DNA from: Dromaius novaehollandiae
Taxonomy: Eukaryota; Chordata; Aves; Casuariiformes; Dromaiidae
Length of the DNA stretch: 64,000 bases
Direction: 5' to 3'
Assembly (NCBI RefSeq): GCF_036370855.1
Contig: NC_088100.1
Location: 36,406,563-36,470,562 of the forward strand
Below are positions 37,850 to 52,572 of the stretch, in pieces. The translations under genes were made by a program, and so were the position numbers. Under the pieces are notes generated by a model that ran no database searches, was not told where the DNA came from, and worked only from the letters and a program-made list of their open reading frames with translations. Each line of letters starts with the position of its first letter. Position 1 is the stretch's first letter.

Positions 37850-38180
37850 TTTTCCATGTATGAAGTAGCCAGAGGCAACAGGCTCAAATCCTTGCTGCAA
37901 GTCAGGTGGAACACAAAAGATTTGAACTTTCTTGTCCTGCATCACCAGTTCCTACACTACAGGAAAAAGAGTATCCTCACGTACTCCTCTTCCTGGTGTT
38001 TGCAGAGGTTAGGCACCTGACTCCTGAGAAAGATTCACCATGATGATTTCTGAATGGGTTAGATTCCTTCCTCCATGTTAGGCAACTGCTGTGGCATCTT
38101 AGAGCATAATCCCAAACTCTCTTCTCAGTATTTTGATGCTTCCTATTACAGTGCATTTTATCATCAGTTGTCATGCATGT
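37850..38180 (-). repeat. Old reptile-type interspersed repeat
   Basis: Contains 'caggctcaaatccttgctgc', 'aagtcaggtggaacacaaaa', 'ggttaggcacctgactcctg' and 'gagaaagattcaccatgatg'. These words recur in repeats of turtles and crocodiles ('ttaggcacctaactcc' type). I cannot assign the transposon class; strand is nominal. The longest local frames (37977-38700 minus) are most easily read as chance openings in and beside it. Confidence 0.45.
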
Positions 38181-40709
38181 CTCATCAGTGCTGAAGTCTC
38201 AGAGACCTCGGTACCAGCATACCTGCAGCCAGCAAGCTCCTACACTGCTCTTACAGATTATTGGTAGATAGCATGGTCATAATATACTTGTTCCAGCAAA
38301 GCATTAATGCTTGTATGCCCACAGAAAGGTCTTGGTACAAAAATCACATTCCCTAGACCAACACAAAGAAGATATGGTTTCTGACTCAATTTTTCTAAAC
38401 AATTCGTATTGACAGACCATACCAGGTACCTCCCTGGCTTTCTTATCACACAAGCACTGGGCCATCCCACACTTCGCCAAAAGCATCCTCCTTCCATCTC
38501 AGGGCATCTTTGCGCTTACTGTACCATTGTCTTGACTACATTTGTAGATTTCAGGTTTTTGGTTGTATAAGGCTTTCACGTATCCACTGCAGTTCGGCAG
38601 TCTATTCCACACTGCAAAATGTGAGCAGAACATGTACCAATCCATACTCAAGTAAGGCTCATGCTTCCCACCCAGGTTGCTGATATCTACGACCTCCACT
38701 CTCAGATGTGGAGGAAAATTTAGAGTTCACCTTAGAGCTGAGGATACTGTAGAATGGTAAACCACTTGAAACTGCTTCTAGAAGTATTGTGAGGCTTATT
38801 ACAACACCTGCATCTCTTTGTGGCATTAACCCTGAAAGTTTTAAATTTCATGCAGATGGCAAAGGGAAGTCAGGGAAAGGGTTGGTTTGGGATGGAGTTT
38901 CCGTGGTTATTACAGCCAGCAATTGTTTTCTATAGCAAATTTATTTTTTAATTAGGATTTTCTAACACAATAGCACATTGTTTCACAAAACAGACTGTAA
39001 AATGAGTAGCTGAATTCTTACATGAGAAACTAAAAATTGTTGTTTGGTTTTGGTAGGATGCACTTGTGGGCTAAGCCATTTGTGACAGTAGGTTGTTTTA
39101 AATCAAATTTGTGCATAGCTAAAAACTTGCAAAGTAGGAGGAAGCCTGCTTTTGCTGCAAGAAGTTCCTTCTTTCCTTGAAGTTATTGCTGTTTTCTTGA
39201 GAATTGGGAAATAGATACTCTGAGAAGAAACAAATGAGCGATGTCCTGAAATGCAATATGTATCGACTGTTTTCCATTCTTCTGCTAGCTTTAACTAATG
39301 GCTTCCTAAGAACACGCTCCAACCATGTAAATATAATGAAATATTTTAAAACTGCTTATAGCATTACAATTCCAATAAGCAGCTCAGAAGCTCTTTGTGT
39401 TTTCTCTCAATAGGATTATAAAAACATTATTTTAAATATCACTATCCAAGGTGGAATTTCTTTCACAAATCCCAGATATGAATTCTTCTAGAAAAGCAGC
39501 AGTCTGGACTGCAGTCATCTGTCTGGACTGTCTTCAAACAATAGTCCACATGGGCTTCATTATCTCTACACACCGAGGAGAGCAATGCTTCCCTTGAACT
39601 TTCACAACATATAGTTCTGCTTCAGACAAATGATAACTATTTGCCTATTTTTGCATCTTTCTTTCAGTATGCTTGCTCTGATGCCACTGAATGACTTTCA
39701 AATTCGGTAGTGTCAGTTGACCTGCTGAGCTACTATGGATTTGGATCCACATGACTGGTCTTTTAACCAAATGATGTCTCCCAGTTATGGTTAGATTTCT
39801 CTATTTAAGGAACATGCATTATTTTGTGTTGAATACTGTAATTTGATTCGATTGGTAATGGAGGAGGAGGTTATTACAGATTATCACAGCTCTTCTACAG
39901 CCACTGCAGCACAAATGCTTTTTTCGCTTTTATTGAAACAGCGTTTTGCTCACTCCAAAGATATCCTCCTTTTAAGTTTGCTGGTATCTGTAACAACCTT
40001 AATTTGTATTTGATGCACATGGATGGTGCTCACAATTGTTTTAAGGCAGTGGTGCAGAAGCATTCTCTATTACTTGCTGCCAAGAGAATCTATATTGCAG
40101 CTTTCCTGTAACACCTCTTGTTTCACATGTGTCATCTCTAAGTAGTCAAAATGGGCATTGGCTGCAGCCTACAGAGAGTTAATGTAAAAGTATATGCTGA
40201 AGCTTCTGCAATTTTCAAGAATCTTCTTGTGCTACCTAATATAATATCATTTCCCTTTTCTAAAACTCTGGTGTCAGCTTTTAAATCAGCAGGTAAGAAC
40301 TGAACTGCTGATTCCTTCAGAGAGTTGAACATTAATTATTAACTTCATAAAGAACAGCTTTTTGGCTAGTTTAAATAATGCTGTGCAAGTAGCACAGGAT
40401 CTTCATCTACAGTTTCCAAAGCCTATCAAAGATTTACTTGTTTGATTACAAGGAAACCTCTCTGGTTGTTCCTAGTATTGCCTGAATAAGGACAATGCTT
40501 AGAGAAAACAGAGCTGAAAAGATAGGAAACCAGGACAGGGGTTAGCTGAGACAGAAATGCCATTATCCCAGCTAATATTTTTATTGAGTAATAGATACCA
40601 ACTTTACTATCAACTAATAATGAACCTAATTCATTTTCTTCATTTGGGCAGTGAATAAGATTAAGAAAGGTTCTGTACTCAATTGCATGTGTCCACAGAG
40701 CTGAGATGG

Positions 40710-40860
40710 CTCAGCATCTCCGCCTGTCTGACAGGAAGAGATACAAATGTAAATAATTTGATTACTGCTGACAAAGCATTAAGATTGGCATTGTCTGGCT
40801 AGGTAGGACATTGAGAAAGCAATGTTATGCAAATTAAAAAAGCTGAGTTAGCCAAAACTC
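40710..40860. promoter_or_regulatory. Candidate regulatory block with CTGTCTGACAG palindrome
   Basis: CTGTCTGACAG (TALE/MEIS-TGIF-like inverted TGTC/GACA) followed by 'aaatgtaaataatttgatta' (forkhead and homeodomain cores) and 'atgcaaattaaaaaagc' (octamer-like). Inference from motif density only. Confidence 0.22.
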
Positions 40861-42679
40861 CACAGGACACAGGAAGCAGCCTTATAAGTCAATTTACAGG
40901 ATAGAAGATTATAGGGAGCTCCGTTAGTGGATTTATACTCATGAACTATCCTAAGTCATAGTAGTTCTGGTGGCCATATTCGCTAAAACCATTTCTCCTT
41001 CTGTTCCTGGCCACTAATTCTTACCTTTTCACCAAAAAGTTGGGGTTTGGGGGGTGATTACATTTTTTTTAGTCACTTCAGTGATCCATTTTAGCCCAGT
41101 CCTACAAAAGCTGGTGCCTGGTCACAATGGAGACATCATGCTGCTATAGAGGGACAGCTGTGAGACGAATGGTGCAGAGGTGGGCTGAACTCCTTAAACT
41201 GACATGGCTGTCAAATCTGGCAGGAAAATACAGCTGAATGTTGTGAATTAAGAAGAGATTTCACCTCAAATAAATATCCATTTTTCTGATGGCAAACCTG
41301 AGGACAGGATTTTCAATGACTAAATTTCAGCTCTGAGGAACTGTGTAAAATGCCCTGGCAGATAGTTTGACAGAACAGTTTGCTATCTGGAAAACATCCA
41401 GAAGCAAAACTAGCCATCGGGCTTTAAATGTAGTAATATGTTCCTGATGTCTTTTACTTTGAGGTGTCTCCAGGGTAAAGAGTGATTTCAGGACATGTAG
41501 CAGAAGAGAGGCACTCCAGTTTCCAGGGAATGGCAATCCAGAACAGTGTGGATGTGCTGCCTTCGGTGCCCGGGATCGCCGGTGTGGGGCATTCATCCTT
41601 CAAACTACACAAGCCAGTTTGCAAGGATATCACCCCATGTGCCGGTGGGCCAGGAAGTCCCGAGTGGCACCTGCCAACTAGAGGCTCCTACACACTCATC
41701 AGGTTTATGAGGAACATGCCAAAACTGTCCTCAATATTATAACAGATGGCTTTATATACATAAAGATTATTGGTATGTAAATATCATTGTATTGATCTGT
41801 GTCCCATACTGCTCCAAATGCATATGATAAGGATTTCTATCCTTGCCTGCAGATGAATGATGTATCCTGTTTCTGCAGTGCATACATTTTTAATTTGCTA
41901 TCAGTTCTGCTACACTGTGAAGGCTCTAACATTAGCTTAGTGGTAAAGTATCATTTAGCTTCAAATATTTAATAACTTAGTCATTCACAGTTGGCCAACC
42001 CAACAATGCAAAGGGTGATAGACGAACAGGGTTTGTAGGCCAGCAAAAATTTCTCCATATAACAGAAGTTTGTAGAGAAACACACACATGGTGACTGACT
42101 TATCTTATGCTCAAAGCAACAGTCTCTTCCAAAGATGTGGGCACTTAACATCCAAGCACTCCATTCACTTTGCTTTATTAAGACTACCAGTACAGTGAGA
42201 ACCCAAGCCCCAAATAGCTCATCCCTGCCCCAAGAAAGAGCTAACTAAGAAATAATGCCAAAAACCTTTGCAAAAATAGTGAAGCTGATGGCAAAGGACT
42301 TGAATTGATTTTACTTAATATTTACTGTACATGTAGGGAAAACCGAGCAATATCTAGCTGAAGCCAGCAAAAGAACAGTGAGCAACAGAGAAAAAATAAG
42401 ATTCCAGCACTTTTTTCTTCATAATATACTCGAACTGTAAAGGAGGTACAAGACAGAGCATAAAAAGATTCAGCATGACCATAGATGCTTTTGTTCTACT
42501 GTGAATAGTGTCCAGCTAATCTGGGAAGTGCCTCAACCCTTGAGTATCCCCCTTTTTCTCTATGTATTCTCCAGAGTTCTGCTTTTTTGGACCTTCATCT
42601 AAAGCATTTACTCCCTACCTGTAACTGCTACAGAGACAAGGTGACTTTCCATCTCAGTCTTAGTAGGTGTTGGGTCAAG

Positions 42680-42850
42680 CCCTCACAACACACATGTGAG
42701 ACCATTTCTTTTTAAAAACTAGATGTTACAGGAATTGCTTGGACTCACCCAGGAAATGAGAGGTCTGAGCTAAATGCTCTCTGCAGCTTTGGAGAATTAG
42801 AGTCTCATCTCACAGGGTGCCCTAACCACTAGCTCTACGGATATACTTCT
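42680..42850 (-). repeat. Old reptile-type interspersed repeat, second piece
   Basis: Contains 'ggactcacccaggaaatgag' and 'cagggtgccctaaccactag', wording of the same old amniote repeat group as 37850-38180 (the 'gccctaaccact' phrase). Heavily decayed; strand nominal. Confidence 0.4.
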
Positions 42851-43519
42851 GTAATTTTGCTTTGTTTTTATCCAGTAACTGATCTAGGCTCATGTCGGAA
42901 AGAATATCATACAGCTAGCTTATTACCAGGGTGAGCAGTAGTTCTTTCATTTCCAGCTTCATTTTAAAAGGAAATTGTGAACCTTGTTTAGGTCTGTCAA
43001 AGAAAGAGACAAGCACATCTCCTGATCATGGGGAGACTCTGAACCCTTAATCCCAAGTAGGTGGAGGTACCAGCCTAAAGCCCTGGCTCAGGCTTTCTCA
43101 CATGTTCCTACACCCCTGCAGATGATTTCCACAGGTGAGAGTGAGTCAGAGGAGAGCTAAGAGGAACTGCCAATTTCACATTTTAGTGTGAAGAACTTAG
43201 AACATGTTTCAAGCTTACTGTCAGAAAAGACACTGACATGTCATCTGTGTTTTAGGCAGCGACACAAGTTTCAAGGTTGTTGCATTCCTACCATGAGTAT
43301 GAGAGAGGAGACTGTGAATATTCAGTGGAAACATAAACATAGGAGCCATAATGCAATCCCAGAGAAAGGCTGTTGTCGGCAAGAAATGATCGGGGGTACA
43401 AGTGGGATTTGTCATCTTAATATAACAGCACATTAACGTGTCATTCAGGCTTCCATATCAAACCTTGCTTATGTTTTGCCAGCTCAGATGATGGGCAGGA
43501 CCAGCATGTGACAGCATTA

Positions 43520-44700
43520 TTCAATATTCATCCCTCTTTAAACCTGTTTTGATTTTATACATTTCTGTCATGTCCACTTCATTCATCTCTTTTTCAAGCT
43601 CAGGAATCTTAAACCTATCTAATCTTTTCTCATATGGAAGTCTTTTCTTTCATATGGTCATCTTTTTTGCCCTTCTTTGTGGATTTTCAAATTCTAAAGC
43701 ATCTTTTAAAAGAGAGCTAAAAGATGCATGCAATATTCAAGCAGTGTCAGGAGTTATGGATTTGTACACTGGCCACCACCGTAATGATATTTGTTTGTTT
43801 TGTTCTCCAGTCTAATTCTAGAATTACATTTGTCTTTCGACTGCTATTGAGTATTGAGCTCAGCTATACAGTTTTCACAGTACTATCCGTAGTGGTGACT
43901 TCCTGACTGGTAGCAGTTCACTTAGAGCTTGTCACTGTGTGTTTGCATAGTTGGGATTATTTTTGCTATCGTCACTACTTTGTGTTTATTGCCACTGAAT
44001 TGCCTCAGATTTTTTCTCACCCCAGCATCCTGTATCTAGAGAACTTTCTGCAGTGCTTTGTAGTAACTCTTGGCTTTGACTATTCTAGTTCTGTCTGATC
44101 AGCAAACTTCCCTACCCACTTTCCTTTCCAGACCACCAATGAATATGCTGAACAGCAAAGTCATCTTCCCCCCAATGTAAAATGTCTTATTATTCCTGTC
44201 TTTTTTCTTTGTCTTTTCATCAGTGTTAATCCATGCGTGGAACTTCCCTCATTACACTACGACAGCTTATTTTCTATAAATCTTCTGTAAGGGGTGTAGT
44301 CAAAGGTTTTTTGAAAATCCATGTACGCTGTATTAACCAGTTCACTGTTATCAACATGTTCACTGACTTTGCTAGAGAGTGTTATAGATATCTGAGGCAT
44401 GACTATCTGCTGCAAAATATTTCTTTTTCCCCATTATATCATTTTCATCCATATGTCTTCCAGTTCTGTTCTTTATCATAGTTTCTATGGGCTTGCGCAA
44501 TATAGCAGTCAAGCTTACTGTTTCTCAGATCTCCACACATTATTTTTTTTTAATGCATGTCATATTTGCCACTTTACATTTCTCTGGCACATAGGATGAT
44601 TTAAACTATTACCAAGTAATGGTTAACTGGTAGTTTCATACACAGCTTCTTTCAGAACTCCTGGGTGAATATCCTCTGGTCTCAAAAATCAGTTAATTTT
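43520..44700 (-). mobile_element. Long old CR1/L3-type LINE fragment
   Basis: About 1.2 kb of reverse-complement CR1 text: the 'cttaaacctatctaatcttt' tail region at the left, then 'agaccaccaatgaatatgct', 'gtagtcaaaggttttttgaa' with 'aatccatgtacgctgtatta', 'tctgaggcatgactatctgc' and 'gttctttatcatagtttcta'. These correspond in order to ancient amniote CR1/L3 polymerase sequence. The plus-strand open frames here are chance readings of this decayed element. Confidence 0.75.
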
Positions 44701-47700
44701 ATTTTGAAAGGTCACCGACAGTTTAACTATTTAGGTAACAGTAAAATAATTTTTAATGCTAATTTTGAGTGCTATTAATTTGAAAAAGGAATAAATACAT
44801 CCTACTTTTTTGAGGGATTAATGGCTGCTACTAATGCTGCTTTGCAGACTGATTATTAGGAATACTAAATGGCAGTTAGGAAATCAGCATGTATTTCACA
44901 GCAGTATAATACTGGGTGATACAGGTGAGGTACATGATTTGAACACCAAAGGAAAGAAAATCCCGTGGTTTCCAAAACTACATAGCCACTCACAGTAATT
45001 AAAATCATACGTGAGATTAACTTTTCTTAAGTTATTTTTAGAATCTAATAACAGGAAGTTCAGATTAAGAAATCTGATATCCTGTTCAGTTATCAAGTAA
45101 TAAACCAAGTTTCATGCATCTCTCTCTCATTAGCCTTCCATATGTTAAGTGTCTGCCAGACACCCTATGGTGTCTCGAACCAACAAGTGTTTTGCCTACT
45201 TAAAATATACTATGCAGACATAGAGTGGACTGCTATGGTCCTGATGCTCTCCACTGTTTGAGGATGAGTTCATCCCAGAGTTTTTATCCAAATAATTGTA
45301 AAGAATCATCTACTGGCAGATATGTAAAAGCAACCCCCCAAATCTGGTTTTGCCTGAGCAGAAGATCCACCAGAATCACAGGAGTATTTTCATAAATAAA
45401 GGGAGAAAGGCTACAGTTCAGTAGAGAAGGTCTGTGTAGTGGAAAAAGGACAAAAATACCTTGGTTTCTTCTGGAACTATGCAACAATATCTTCAACACA
45501 TATTCCTCTTTAGCTGATGCTGTCTCACTAGACAAATTTTATTGTTTTGTGTGCCCCAATAAAATTGGGCCTGTATCTTTTATATTGCATCAAAAAAGAA
45601 CTTTTAACTCTAAAAAACAAAAGAACTGCAAATCTCATTTTCACCTTTCCCCCTCTTTGTCAGTGATAAAGGGGCTGTTGGTATTTGTATAGTATAAATT
45701 CATAAAAAATGAATTGTTCAGTGGCCCTGTAAGAGTAATATAAATAAATCTGAAAGAGCTACTATTGGGGAGGCAGGTCACTAGACTGACTCATGGAAGC
45801 ACTCTGTTCTAACAGCCATCTAATGGCCTCTCTGCTTCATTTTTCTCAGTTCACAACAGTGACTTTACATTGACTAAAAGTTTTTGCGTAGTACAGACTC
45901 TTTTTTACAATTTCATAGTGCCCTAAATGAGGGGAAGAGTGGGGTTTCCAAAGTGTTGGCCAAACTCTGCTTCTGTGGGAGTTGATCAGAAGCCTGAGGT
46001 AGAGAGATGAGACAAAATGTGAGCATTGCCAAGCGCCCCAGTAGGGGATGTCACAGATGTGCATCTGGGACTCAGCAGGGTGTAGGACAAAAGGTCCTTC
46101 CTTCAGGAATTTTGGTCTAGTAGCTGCATTTATTTTCCTTGCAATGTTCTGGATTGTTTCATGTAATGCGAAGCACTTGTACATGATATATAGTAGATGG
46201 ATAGGATTCAAATGTACCTTATAGATACAAGCTTGGGGTTCTGGTTTCCAGAGCAAGACTTTAAGAGGAGTGATGTACCCTACTGCTTTGGTTCCCTCCA
46301 ATTGTAGGAGCAAAAAGAGGCAGCCTTCTCAATATCCTTTGCCTCCGGAGCCATCCTGAAAGATAAAGCTTCAATGCCTTAAATAGTTTTTTAATTAATT
46401 AGGTAAGTTCATACTAAGATGATCTAACTAATTAATTGTTTTCATCTTGAGTATTTTTACTAGCTAAGACTTCCATTATATACTTTCAGGACTTCACCCG
46501 TGTGAAATGAACTAATTTTTGACTCCTGGCTCCGAGTGCTGGTTTTCCACCTGAGACTCGATTCTTTCTTCCTCCTTTTGTCAGAGTGCCAGGAACTGCA
46601 GTTGTGGGGAAATCCTTCTAGAAGAAGTGTAAGCCAGGCACTCGGCTCTGATGGGCCAGTTTCCTCAGCTTACCACAAGCGGCGCCTCCCATGATTACAG
46701 CAGGGATGCTGAGGAGTATTCTGGACACGATCCTCCACTGAGCATGTAATGGGACTCTGTAGCCCTTGATGGGGTGATGTGCCATGTTCTGTACTGCCCA
46801 TACATGTGAACTGGGAGGTCCTTGTCTGTCAGTGAAGACTGATCAGTCATCTTGTTTTGCACACAGAAGTCCGTTCTCTGGCTTTGCAGGTGCATACGTG
46901 CTCTTCAAGAGTTTTCTCACCAGGAATGACCAAAACAGATGCTTGGTAGGCCTTCCAGAAGTTCACTCTCTTTGAAGTAGTCTACCAAAAGCTGAGTACA
47001 CTTAATAACAGTTAAACAGAGTGTCAGTTCTATTTTTATTCAGACTGCAAAAACTTCCAGAGCTGATTCTTCTAAAGATGTTTCACAAGATAAAAATAGA
47101 AGAGTCTTATCTCCAAGCACAGGTGGGTAGAAAAGAAAGGTTATTCTGAAGAAGACTTAGTCTTAGTCTAGGTATCTAAGTAATTTAGTCCCAGGATCAA
47201 GCAGCATAACAACACAGTCATTTTCTAAATTATTACATAGAATGACGACACCCTTAGCAGCTATCTCTGAGTTGAGATAGCTCCAGGAAAAAAGTGTATC
47301 TATCTCTCTCTTTCTCATCTTTGGTTACAGAAGCAATGGCAAATGGCAAGGTCCAAGGAGTCTCCACCTGGTAGGGCCGAGTAGCACCCAGAAGACAAAT
47401 CAAATCTATGGGAGCTGAAGCCATCAGTATCAGGTCCTAAGCTGAAGACCAAAAGGATTAATCAGGATAGACCTTTGCACAGATCGCAGGTGACAGTTCC
47501 AAGAACTGTTCTAGATCTGGTAGTTTTACAGTACAGCAGCGTTATTAGGCCTGCAATCAGACAGTGTGACGGAATCATGAGACTCTAGCTAAAGAGGGGA
47601 AGAAAAAAAGCTCCTGCAAATTACTCTTCTCAGATCTCAATTCCTGTGAAATGGAAGAGGTAGCTGCTGCCATTTCCATATCAGATGCTTCCAGCCAGGA

Positions 47701-50700
47701 GCAAGTGGCACATCTCAGCAGTCTCACAATTCAAGGTCACAGAGGAAAAGAGGCTGCATAAAAATACTCCAGAGTTCAGAGTTTTCACTCTGGTTCCTAA
47801 GTGTCTCCTGTCTCCCACCCACAAACTAGTAGAGATTAAAGCAGTCGTATTATGGTGGTACAGTGTTATGTCAAAAGCAGAAGAAGAGTGAGAGGGTAGG
47901 AAGGTCCTTATTCTTTCCAGCAGACCAAAAAAAGGTGAGATATGACACAGATTTTGATGGACTAAATGACTGTAAAGTGAAAGATATTTAAATTATTCTG
48001 TCACTGTGCAACACTAAATAGTTGAAGGTACTGGGTTGCAAGTCCAGAGACTTCAGTCTGCCTTGTCTCATGGTGACAACCACCATTAAAAATCTTTACA
48101 AATAGATACAAATACAAAAGAAAAATAGCACACTTGAAGCTTTTAAAATGTAAAGTATGAAATACTTTATTTTAACCGTATCTTTAAAATCCTTTCACTT
48201 TCTGTATACAGACAGAAACCCTTTAGGAGACAATGTCTTAGCCTGAAATGGTCATTAACTGCCTTCTGTTCAGGGAAACTTGGTTAAGCTGCACGTGGTA
48301 TGGAAGTTACTGCTACTGTTGAAATTCAGTTTGCTTCCCAGAAAATGAAACAAACGGAAAGTGAGAAAGAAGGATGAAGTGAGAGAGCAAGAAAGGGAAA
48401 GAGAGAGGGAAAGGCAGCAGAGAAAGGAAAAACAGCACAGCAATATGTGCAGCTCCGCCATGGTGCTGCCTGGCTTGCTGCTAAGCAAAGGCCAGCCATA
48501 GCATCGTCTTATCAGAAGCCCCAGAACTGGCATATTTGTGCCCATGTCATTTTAGGCCACAGTTTTATCAGCTTCTCTGGTCCCAGGCTCACAGCTGTGT
48601 TGCAAAATATGGAGTGTTGACTAGTTAAACCAAACTCTTATCACATAGCTGGCAAAAAGGACAGATAGGAAAAGAAGAAATATAGGGAAGCAAAAGGACA
48701 TACAAAAAAAGGAGAAAGTGATAACAGAAATTCAAGTTTCACATCTAAGATTTCACTGAAGCCTGGAAGGATGGTGATGTCCTCAGCTTGCTCTTTCTCT
48801 GGCTGCAGTTTACCAACACATCTCCGATCAGATGGTATAACATCAGAGTGCCTGACTTTATCCCAGAATCCTGAGAGACATGAGGATGGCAGCTGTGATG
48901 GTGAAATTTGCTTCCTTCTGACTAGGACATGTTTATAATTCTTTTATTTTCCTCTTCCCTATTTGCCTCATTTGGTTTTTTAGAACCCATATTAGGAGCA
49001 GTGAATGCAACTGTCAATCTTAGTCATTTTTTCTTCCAGTTTGGCCTTTTTTCTAACACATCCACTTTTTGTTCATTCATTTCCAGTTCCATTCTCTTTT
49101 ATTTACAAGTAATTCATTTATCAACACCACAGGGTTTAACAATGGCTCTTTTTATTTGGGCTAAGCCATTTTGTTTGAACATTTTGCTACATTTTATTAA
49201 CACATTTGTGCGGAAGGCTGAGTTAGATTTTGGTTATCTTCGACAGCTTAGAGCACAAACCACTGCACAAGAAAATACAACATAATTTCCTAAGCAAGGA
49301 AGAAGCCTATTAGATATCTAAACACAGGCACAAGGAATTTGCAAGAGTGTCCAATAAAATGGGCAATTTGACAAGTACCATTTTCAGTGCTTGAATGGGG
49401 AATTCCAGAGATTCATTAGTTTGCCTGGAGCACTCATTATGAAAGCATCTTTTCCCTGAGAGTCCACATGAGTGTGTATATTGTTTGTGTTTCTCTAGTA
49501 TCTATTCTGTGCTTCCTCCTCCCTTCCCCCCACCTCACCCCCAAACATATTTTTTCTGCTCTGGAAGAGTGGCAAGAGAAGATAAGATAAAGTGAGGGCT
49601 AGAACAACCTTGGTGACTGCAGCACATTCGGGCACTGTAGTGTGCAGACCTTCTGAAACTTGCCCTGGGCTTTACAGATGAGGTGTTACCCAACTTGTTG
49701 TACCAGAGGACAGCATTTACCAATCCAGCCTTTTCTTGCTGGACCTGACCTTACTTCTCTGACTGACCTGATTGGACCTGATGCTGTAAGACTGTAACAG
49801 GCCATGGAGAGTTCTTGTGCTCTGGAGATGCAACTGCTATTATCAAATGCAGTAAAACAGTAATACTATAAAATAGTCAAATATGAAGTGCTATGATGTC
49901 AAATGAACTAGATTTTCGAAGTCGATGAATAAGGAAGTGAAACTTGCACTTTTAGCACCTATTCAGTTTATACTGGATGACTGACCTCAGTTAAAATATT
50001 CAGGGTTCTCTATCCACACTGTAAAAGTCCACCTGGCAGCTCTTTCTGAGTACCAGTGGTAATAAATCTTTCTTCACACTCAGTCAAAAAATTATTAAAG
50101 AGGATTTCAAGATATACCCACTACTGACAGAGCTGATTCTACTAGGGATCCTAGTTTAGTCCTGACCCTTCTCACAAAGCCCATTTGAACTTGCTGTGTG
50201 TGGTGTTTTGCAGCTACTAATATTGCCTTCCTGAGAGCCTTTGGCTGTGTATCTGGGTGACTTCCAGTGCCATGGGATGACTTTTCACTGTGTTTCACAA
50301 AGATGCTGCTCACCTATCCCTAACATCTTATCTGAAGTGCTTTTGACTTCTACAACCAAACACCGCAACCTAATGCTACAATTGCCAGTCCTCATCCTTA
50401 TATCCCACAGGCACAAGAGTGAATCAAAAAAGTTTATACTGTAGAGACTAAGAGCAACACCCATGCTACCAGGGTTTTTTTAATGGCACAGAACCCAAGC
50501 TGTGCCTATTGACTAATTCTTGTACAGGCAGTCCTAAGCATCAGGATATCTCTCCTAGACAATACACAGAGGAAAGATAGGACCAATCTGAGCTGCCTCA
50601 GTTGGTGTAAGCCATGAAAGTGGATTGTGGCTGTGAAAGTGATGGGGTGAAAGTGGGAAAGTATCCATCAAAATTCACCAGGATTCATAAATCAGAATCC

Positions 50701-52572
50701 ACCTGGAAGAGCTCAGTACAAATAAACAACTACCATTTAGCTATGTGACATATTTTTAAATAAGGAGGAAGAGAAGAAGAAAGTAAGAAAAGGAAAGAAG
50801 AGAACAGTCATAGCTTTACCCTCTTCGGCCTTTCTGTCAAGAATGGGTTTTGTGAATGCCATGGTTGAAGACTAACAAGCACTAACATCAGTGTTTTTGT
50901 CAGTCTTCAGTCAGGAAGATTTTCTGCTCCTTGAGGACCCAGATGAGAGAAATTCTAGGTGGAGGTTGACTGCTGGGTGATGAAAGGTGGAAATGCAATC
51001 AGAATGAATGCAGCATCAGTGCTATCTGTACTTGCATCTATTTTGTGAGGGTGAATTTTAACACAGCTTGAATTCGTATCTTAGTGAGCAGGCTTCAGTG
51101 TAACAACTATGGACCAGAGAAACTGAAATGAGGACCTAGACCATCTTACTGAGGAATCTCCCCACAGTATGTGATAAAAATAAGACTTGTCATTTACCTC
51201 AAGAACTCACTTTTGTAAACTTGGCTGCTTTGCATAAATGCAGTCACTAGCATGAAAATATTGTTAAAGACGGGAGTGTAAAAATATCGCAGCATTCATA
51301 CCTACAGCCAGTCAAAGTCATTAAAAGTGAGCAGCAAGGAGCCAGTAAGGTTTTAATGAGTGATAGATCTCCTGCCTCTGAGAGGGAATTTTCACATAAC
51401 ATCAGCAAAACTAAGCCATCACAGGGGGAACAAACCACACCTCTCAGCTCTGTTGTGTGAGATTTCTGTTGTACTGAGTAAATGGATAGTGTAAGGCGGC
51501 AGACAATATTGGCATACAGATAGTTTAAGTGTGGGAGAGAAATACAAAACTTATTCTGCTTAGAATTCATCTTAAAAAAAGCAGACAATAGTGGGGGAGA
51601 AAAACTGAAGTCAGTTTGATTCTAGGAGAGCTCAAAGGATGCAAGACTTCAGAAAATATTCCTTATTTTATTTGATCTGCTTGACAATACGATGTCTGAA
51701 ATAAATACCCTAGTTAAGAGAAGAAACAGAGAAGAGCTGGAAGAAGGGAAGTGGAGGAGTAAACCTCTGTGCTAGCTAGATTTGTGGGGGATTACAGGGC
51801 AAATTAAAAAAAAATAGGGATTCCCATCCCTAAGTTTAAGGAAATAATAAAGACAATTTTTGTGCTGTGTTATACAAAAAGTTTTTAAGTCTACAAAATA
51901 ATCATACTGCATAGAAAATCTTTGCAGCAAAACTAGAGAAACTGAGAGTTCCAACAAAGTTAGTCACACCAAAATTGCCAGGCTAAATAAGGAAAATTGC
52001 AGAATATTTGAAGAAATGGCCAGATCATGTGAAGACTTTTAGACCTAAATGTCCCAGCTGGCCCAGGTAATCCGGGGATGTGAAGCTGGAAGTAACCTGG
52101 ACCCACTGGAACTTGTGGTTGGGAAGTTTTCATAGAGTTTGTCTTTGTCAAGCCTTAAGAGTGGAGCAGCCATCACAGAGTAGCTGGAGGGCTACTTGGA
52201 GGAAGATTCTAGTTTCTTATACATCGTTTCCTTGTCCTTAATAATAGAAAAAGAAGAAGACCTTCATTGAGGGAGTCAGCGTTATGATCAAGGGACAAGA
52301 TTTCAGTGAGTCTTAGGCTACTTCTGTCTTTGATTTGCTTTTCTTTGGATTAAAAAAAAAGTTTAGTTTCTGCATAATACATAATCTAAGTATTGTAAAT
52401 TGCATTTTCCAGCTAGAAGCTAGTGGATAAATTTTGCTCTTCCTTGAATATATGTATTGCATGTGTAAGAATTTGAAAGCCTGAGCTGAAAAATACAGTT
52501 GTTAATTTTACAGTTATAAGAAAATGGTCAAATATCTTCTACTGTTTGTGTTAAAGAATATTGCACTGGGGC
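44701..52572. other. Gene-free stretch
   Basis: No supported gene. Purine-rich runs at 48355-48435 and 50760-50805. The longest frame (45846-46313 minus, 155 codons) has no recognisable domain, no splice context and ordinary AT-rich composition, and is most likely chance. Confidence 0.55.

Larger units (their letters stand above)
38700..43519. other. Gene-free stretch
   Basis: Apart from the candidate block at 40710-40860 and the repeat piece at 42680-42850, I see no coding, RNA or repeat feature. Confidence 0.55.

Noticed and set aside
43549..44599. Plus-strand frames rich in Phe/Leu that look like membrane proteins
   Set aside because: They are the antisense reading of a decayed CR1/L3 element on the minus strand.
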